Source of the DNA: a virus
Strand: one strand, 5' to 3'
Virus record (IMG/VR): IMGVR_UViG_3300032213_000800
Location: 1-26,310 of that record
Length of the DNA stretch: 26,310 bases
This document shows, piece by piece, positions 23,022-26,310 of this stretch (its first letter is position 1; every line of letters starts with the position of its first letter). The notes beneath the pieces were generated by a model. The model did not search any database, was not told the origin of the DNA, and saw nothing but the letters and a program-made list of their open reading frames with translations. The translations under genes and the position numbers were made by a program.

Positions 23022-23861
23022 ATGTCAAAAATCGAAAATTTTTTGAAAAAAATCGGTGTTCCGTCGGACGCAATTAGCAAGTTGACGACCGAGGACGATA
23101 CAACACCAATTGACGAAATCGCAACGGCGTTCAAAACAGTCCAACGCGACGTTTTGAAAAACGATCCCGAATTCATTCAACCAATGAAGGACGAAATCCG
23201 CGGATCTGAATTGTCCAAGATCGAACACAAATTGAAAAAAACATTCAATTTACAGTCGGAAGATATTAAGGACAAAAAATTCGACGAAATCATTTCAATC
23301 GCTTACGAACGCGCGTCAAAAGCAACGGCCCAAGGTGCGGACGAAATACAAAAAAAGTTGATCGAATTGTCCAATGAAAACAAACGTTTATTGGAGGACG
23401 TGATCCCCGCCAAGGAATTGGAGGCAAAGAAACAAATCACAACATTCAAACGCGAATCGATCATTTCCCAAGCGATCGCCAAGCGTCAATTGATTGTTTC
23501 GTCCGAGGTGGTTTCACCCGCAGTTCGTTCGTATTTGGACCAAAATTACAACGTTGACGTTGACGACAATGGTCAATTGGTTGTGAAAACAAAAAATAAT
23601 TTGAATCCATTGAACCAAGACGGGACGAAAATCGTTACCTTTGACGAAATATTGGATTCGCATTTGACGCAATTGGGGGTTGTGAAACAATCAAACGGTT
23701 CACCAACCAATCAAAACGCCAATCCAAAAGGAACGCCGCCACCCGTGAACAACGGAGGAAACGGCGACCAAAAATTCAATTTGCCAGGTCTAAAAAAGGC
23801 CCAACAAAACGCGGAACAATTGACCAACATGAAGGTGTTTGGGCAAGGATCCGCAGAATAA
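23022..23861 (+). CDS. Putative capsid scaffolding protein
   Basis: The 279-aa product lies directly upstream of the major capsid gene. It is mostly helical and coiled-coil-like through about 180 (LSNENKRLLEDVIPAKELEA, then TFKRESIISQAIAKRQLIVS), followed by a disordered Asn/Gly/Pro-rich stretch (SPTNQNANPKGTPPPVNNGG) and a short end segment. This layout, highly charged helices then a flexible C-terminus, is typical of scaffolding proteins that template prohead assembly. No protease motif is present. Start ATG 23022 after ACAACAACGACCC. Confidence 0.7.
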   Translation: MSKIENFLKKIGVPSDAISKLTTEDDTTPIDEIATAFKTVQRDVLKNDPEFIQPMKDEIRGSELSKIEHKLKKTFNLQSEDIKDKKFDEIISIAYERASKATAQGADEIQKKLIELSNENKRLLEDVIPAKELEAKKQITTFKRESIISQAIAKRQLIVSSEVVSPAVRSYLDQNYNVDVDDNGQLVVKTKNNLNPLNQDGTKIVTFDEILDSHLTQLGVVKQSNGSPTNQNANPKGTPPPVNNGGNGDQKFNLPGLKKAQQNAEQLTNMKVFGQGSAE

Positions 23862-24040
23862 AAAACGGGCCGTCGGGCCGAAAACGAATTCCACGGGTTC
23901 GCCAAACCAAAATGGCAAACAACGGGGGACCGACCCATTTCGGAATGATCACATTTTTCATGTGGTTGTTACGCAATGGGTTTCGTGTTTTATAACCCCA
24001 AACAAATAAACAAAAGTTAAACAGTTAAAAATTAAAAAAA
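23862..24040 (+). promoter_or_regulatory. Intergenic region upstream of the capsid gene
   Basis: This 179-base gap holds a direct repeat (CGGGCC twice at about 23867-23880) with weak self-pairing, a CACAT-TTTTC-ATGTG inverted repeat near 23951-23965, a possible 27-codon ORF (23912-23995), and an AT-rich leader with AACAAAAGTTAAACA at 24010-24024. That 15-mer recurs at 25117-25131 at nearly the same distance from the next ATG. No TAnnTTTG element seen. Confidence 0.5.
23912..23995 (+). CDS. Possible 27-aa hydrophobic microprotein
   Basis: ATG at 23912 follows CCAAACCAAA, similar to the start context at 9401. The translation starts MANNGGPTHFGMITFFMWLL and ends RNGFRVL, with one short hydrophobic stretch. 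It fits neatly in the gap before the capsid gene, but at this length chance is a strong alternative. Confidence 0.25.
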   Translation: MANNGGPTHFGMITFFMWLLRNGFRVL

Positions 24041-25072
24041 ATGGCATTTACACAAGGATTGTGTCAAAAGTTGCAAACGGATTTGAATTCGGTTGCGGGT
24101 ATTAACGCACCCGCATTAAAGCGCGATCGCGTTGGGTATTTGGACGCCCTAATGTCTGAAGAAAACCGCATGGGATTTGAAGCGATTCCAATTCCAACAA
24201 ACGGAAAATATCGCGCGGTTCAAGTGAATTACATTCAACGCGGGATTGCAGATTCCGTAAATTTGACATGTTCAAATTCATGTGATACCGACCAAGAGAT
24301 CGCACCATTGGAAACAATTGTGAACATTACAAATTGCATTGAAACCAAGGGAATGAAATTTTCCGAGGACCAAATGAGAAAACTTTGCGAAGCGGACGCG
24401 GTTTATGTTTCAAGTGTTATCATGGCACAAATGAACGCATTAAACACGGCGTTAAACCAACAATTGTTGGCGGGTCAATCTTCAAATTTTGGTAAATTTG
24501 CAGACGGTACAACACAAAAAAACATTCAATTGTTTTTGGGTAGTGAAACCAACGCACCACGCGCAATTGCAGCGGCGCAAATTCGCCACGAATATGATTT
24601 GGTTGGGGCAAGTGGTGCGCCAATGATCATTGGAGGCGGAAATTTTGATTTGTACGCAAAGACGCAACAAATCGCATGTTGTAACGCAAACACGGGGACG
24701 GATTTAGCCCGTTGGACCGATTACATGTATTACAACGACCGTTTTGTGAATTCCGTAATTGGCGCAAACGAATTCGTTGTATTGGCCCCAGGTGCGGTTC
24801 AATTGTTAACGTGGAACAAATACGTTGGTGATTATGCAAAGCGAAACGACGTTTTTGAACATGGAACAATCACCGATCCATTTACGGGATTGACGTATGA
24901 TCTTAAAGTTCATTACGACGATTGCGCGGACGAATGGTCGATCAAATTGTCATTGAATTGGGAATTGTTCTTTTTACCCGAAAATTCGTTCAACGAGGAC
25001 GATACAAACGCGGGTGTCAATTACACATTCCATTTTGCGGATTGTTCAACCATTGCAGGTTGCGAAGTCTAA
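24041..25072 (+). CDS. Major capsid protein
   Basis: The 343-aa product directly follows the scaffold candidate and has the strongest-looking leader of the window (24 of 31 bases before the ATG are A). Pattern matches HK97-fold capsid proteins of Bacteroidota phages: N-terminal helix (GLCQKLQTDLNSVAGINAPA), DRVGYLDALMSEENRMGFEA, GMKFSEDQMRKLCEADAVYV spine helix, ASGAPMIIGGGNFDLYAKTQ, and a C-terminal beta part (ELFFLPENSFNEDD). It has about ten Cys, including a CC pair, which is unusual for a capsid. The N-terminus shows no obvious delta domain to be removed, the separate scaffold probably taking that role. A stable hairpin follows the stop. Confidence 0.8.
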   Translation: MAFTQGLCQKLQTDLNSVAGINAPALKRDRVGYLDALMSEENRMGFEAIPIPTNGKYRAVQVNYIQRGIADSVNLTCSNSCDTDQEIAPLETIVNITNCIETKGMKFSEDQMRKLCEADAVYVSSVIMAQMNALNTALNQQLLAGQSSNFGKFADGTTQKNIQLFLGSETNAPRAIAAAQIRHEYDLVGASGAPMIIGGGNFDLYAKTQQIACCNANTGTDLARWTDYMYYNDRFVNSVIGANEFVVLAPGAVQLLTWNKYVGDYAKRNDVFEHGTITDPFTGLTYDLKVHYDDCADEWSIKLSLNWELFFLPENSFNEDDTNAGVNYTFHFADCSTIAGCEV

Positions 25073-25079
25073 ATTAAAA

Positions 25080-25112
25080 ATATCACCCCGATCGAAATGG
25101 TTGGGGTGGTAT
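25080..25112 (+). terminator. Strong hairpin after the capsid gene (no T-tract)
   Basis: ATATCACCCCGATC (25080-25093) pairs with GGTTGGGGTGGTAT (25099-25112) over 14 base pairs, three of them G-T, around a GAAAT loop. No T-run follows, so it may be a leaky terminator, an RNA-stability element or a processing site setting capsid mRNA levels. Confidence 0.5.
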
Positions 25113-25148
25113 AATTAACAAAAGTTAAACAAATAAAAAAATAAAAAC
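25113..25148 (+). promoter_or_regulatory. A-rich leader sharing a 15-mer with the capsid gene leader
   Basis: AACAAAAGTTAAACA at 25117-25131 sits 17 bases before ATG 25149; the identical 15-mer sits 16 bases before the capsid ATG. It carries a TTAAC-AAAA-GTTAA inverted repeat (25115-25128). Probably a high-expression translation or promoter element. Confidence 0.5.
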
Positions 25149-25691
25149 ATGGCAATTTGTCCAAGTACATGCGCCCCCGATTTGCCCGAAAGTTATTCGG
25201 GTGGGTGTGGCGTTACAACCCGCAATGGCGGAATTTCAAAATTGGCGTTCGTAAAATGTGATTACGAATTCGACAACATTTCAGATCGAACCGAGTGGAT
25301 CGCAGCAATTGCAGCGGGAAACGTTGTTTTGACGGGTTTGTTGTTAGGCCAAAAACCAAAGGGATCATTCACAAAGAAAAGAATTTCTTCATGTGGACCC
25401 GAAGCAATTGTTGGCGGTGAAAAATCCGTGACATTCCAGGATTACAATTCAGATCCCGAAGATTGCACCGACACCGATTTTTGGAACATGATTCAATCGA
25501 ACGCGACCAATTATCAATTTGGTTACTACACATGCGACGGGTATTTTTACGGATTGATTCCGTCGTTTCAAATTGAAGTTGACCAAGTAATCGAGGACAA
25601 CAACACGGGGTCAATTTATTTTGACGGAACCGTGACATGGAACACAACAACAATTCCATGTGGTGTTCAAGTTAATTTGGACGGAATTTAA
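25149..25691 (+). CDS. Abundant virion protein (tail tube or capsid decoration)
   Basis: A 180-aa beta-rich protein just downstream of the capsid gene, with the same kind of leader, so probably made in large amounts. Features: Cys-rich N-terminus (MAICPSTCAPDLPESYSGGC), GISKLAFVKCDYEF, EWIAAIAAGNVVLTGLLLGQ, SCGPEAIVGGEKSVTFQDYN, and a strand-rich C-terminus with SIYFDGTVTWNTTTIP. The strand order and size suit a major tail (tube) protein, which is otherwise missing from the tail block; a capsid decoration protein is the main alternative. Eight Cys. Followed by an intrinsic terminator. Confidence 0.55.
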   Translation: MAICPSTCAPDLPESYSGGCGVTTRNGGISKLAFVKCDYEFDNISDRTEWIAAIAAGNVVLTGLLLGQKPKGSFTKKRISSCGPEAIVGGEKSVTFQDYNSDPEDCTDTDFWNMIQSNATNYQFGYYTCDGYFYGLIPSFQIEVDQVIEDNNTGSIYFDGTVTWNTTTIPCGVQVNLDGI

Positions 25692-25714
25692 TTCCACCGA
25701 ATTTTTGTTCATTG

Positions 25715-25750
25715 AAAACCCCGTGGTGAATGTTGCCATGGGGTTTTTTT
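25715..25750 (+). terminator. Intrinsic terminator of the head operon
   Basis: AAAACCCCGTGG (25715-25726) pairs with CCATGGGGTTTT (25736-25747), with one G-T pair and a 9-base loop, followed by a T-tract to 25750. Standard rho-independent form, 24 bases after the stop at 25691. Confidence 0.8.
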
Positions 25751-25761
25751 CCTTATTTTTG
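25733..25761 (+). promoter_or_regulatory. Promoter for the lysis-side genes
   Basis: TTG (25733-25735), an 18-base spacer and TATTTTTG (25754-25761) match the flavobacterial promoter pattern. It overlaps the 3' arm of the terminator, a compact terminator-promoter junction before the gene at 25788. Confidence 0.5.
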
Positions 25762-25787
25762 AAAATACAAATTAAAATATTCAAGAC

Positions 25788-26195
25788 ATGATTTATCACG
25801 AAAAAAAATTGATCAACATGGACAAAACCACGGTGGCGGCCATTAAATCATTTCAAAAAAATATTGGTCGATTGGACGTTTTTATCATTGCCACGGATAA
25901 AAAGACGGGTGAAAATATTAAACAAATGGAAAAAGTCGCGGGTGGATCATTCACCAAAGCCGCATGGACTAAATCCGTAGCAAATGGCGAAGGTGTTATT
26001 TTAACAGTTAATTCAGAATATTTTCGTCGTCGGGCAACCAAAGCCGTTGTGGCCGCCATGGAAACGGTCAAAAAACAATTTGACGGATTGACATTTGAAC
26101 AATTTGACCACAAAAAATTCACGGCGTTTTTTATTGCTTACAAATCCAAAGCGGCCGACGAAATGGTTGATATGGAAAAAAAATCCGAATCATGA
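25788..26195 (+). CDS. Hypothetical protein before the endolysin
   Basis: A 135-aa basic protein from ATG 25788; ATG 25818 (MDKTTVAAIK...) is an equally good start and would give 125 aa. It is rich in Lys/Ala with KAVVAAMETVKKQFDGLTFE and a C-terminal KKFTAFFIAYKSKAADEM helix. No membrane segment, so not a typical holin. Behind its own promoter and coupled by ATGA to the amidase, it may belong to the lysis or post-assembly set. Function unknown. Confidence 0.7.
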   Translation: MIYHEKKLINMDKTTVAAIKSFQKNIGRLDVFIIATDKKTGENIKQMEKVAGGSFTKAAWTKSVANGEGVILTVNSEYFRRRATKAVVAAMETVKKQFDGLTFEQFDHKKFTAFFIAYKSKAADEMVDMEKKSES

Positions 26196-26310
26196 AGAAA
26201 CCATTTCAATATTTTGTGATCCATTGCACCGCAACCCATGAGGGGCAAAACATAACGCCCGAAACAATTATTCGTTGGCATACCGCAGAACCGCCAAACG
26301 GTCGCGGTTG
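26192..26310 (+). CDS. N-acetylmuramoyl-L-alanine amidase (endolysin), 3'-truncated
   Basis: The gene begins in an ATGA overlap and runs off the window after 39 codons. The visible part matches the N-terminus of Amidase_2/PGRP-type zinc amidases: FVIHCTATHEGQNITPETII, where His11 is the first zinc ligand, then RWHTAEPPNGRG with the conserved GRGW turn just begun. These enzymes cut the bond between N-acetylmuramic acid and L-Ala in peptidoglycan to release progeny. No signal peptide, so export would depend on a holin, which is not seen here. Confidence 0.85.
   Translation, partial: MKKPFQYFVIHCTATHEGQNITPETIIRWHTAEPPNGRG

Noticed and set aside
23867-23881. CGGGCCGTCGGGCCG as a terminator after the scaffold gene
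   Set aside because: The best pairing is only 4 bp (GGCC with GGCC) and no T-tract follows.
1-26310. Many long open frames on the minus strand
   Set aside because: Their translations are Arg/Phe/Ser/Cys-rich shadows of the + strand genes, lie inside recognised genes, and lack start contexts like those of the real genes.
1-26310. CRISPR arrays, tRNA or rRNA genes, insertion sequences, attachment sites
   Set aside because: No regularly spaced repeats, cloverleaf-like sequences, transposase motifs or integrase were seen.

Overview
The window looks like the central part of the genome of a tailed double-stranded DNA phage (siphovirus-like) or prophage of a Bacteroidota host, probably a flavobacterium. 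Every supported gene is on the + strand. Genes are packed with short ATGA or GTGA overlaps. There are no Shine-Dalgarno sequences. Many starts are instead preceded by A-rich or ACA-repeat leaders, and the few candidate promoters match the Bacteroidota TAnnTTTG -7 element. GC content is moderate to low (about 40%), Leu codons are mostly TTG/TTA, and the CpG dinucleotide is common. No integrase, repressor or tRNA gene is visible.

Layout: (1) 1-3972, recombination and replication: a partial gene, a Bet/RecT-type annealing protein, a helix-turn-helix-like protein, a replisome-organizer-like protein with a poly-Ser linker, two unknown genes and an SSB. (2) 3973-5906, a control region with two hairpins, then small accessory genes (a membrane protein, a coiled-coil-like microprotein, a winged-helix-like protein). 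(3) 5827-8461, packaging: a small-terminase-like HTH protein, a compact HAD hydrolase and the large terminase. (4) 8471-18553, tail: a promoter-like box, a conserved microprotein, a tail-assembly-chaperone candidate with a possible -1 frameshift, the tape measure, and three large tail-tip or baseplate proteins, two of them rich in Cys. (5) 18550-25691, head: portal with a zinc-finger-like insert, a Cys4 microprotein, a MuF-like protein fused to an HEFAH zinc metallopeptidase, a small downstream gene, a promoter box, a scaffold-like protein, the major capsid protein and an abundant-virion-protein candidate (tail tube or decoration). (6) 25715-26310, a terminator and promoter, an unknown gene and the start of an amidase endolysin.

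The main points for a second look are: the MuF-metallopeptidase fusion, which could be either a maturation protease or an injected effector; the tail module lying between terminase and portal; the candidate -1 frameshift before the tape measure; apparently complete absence of CCGG despite abundant CpG; a 15-bp promoter-like box repeated before the tail and head modules; a different shared 15-mer 16-17 bases before the capsid gene and the next virion gene; and several small genes that simple length cut-offs would miss. All functional calls come from reading motifs by eye. No database search was run.
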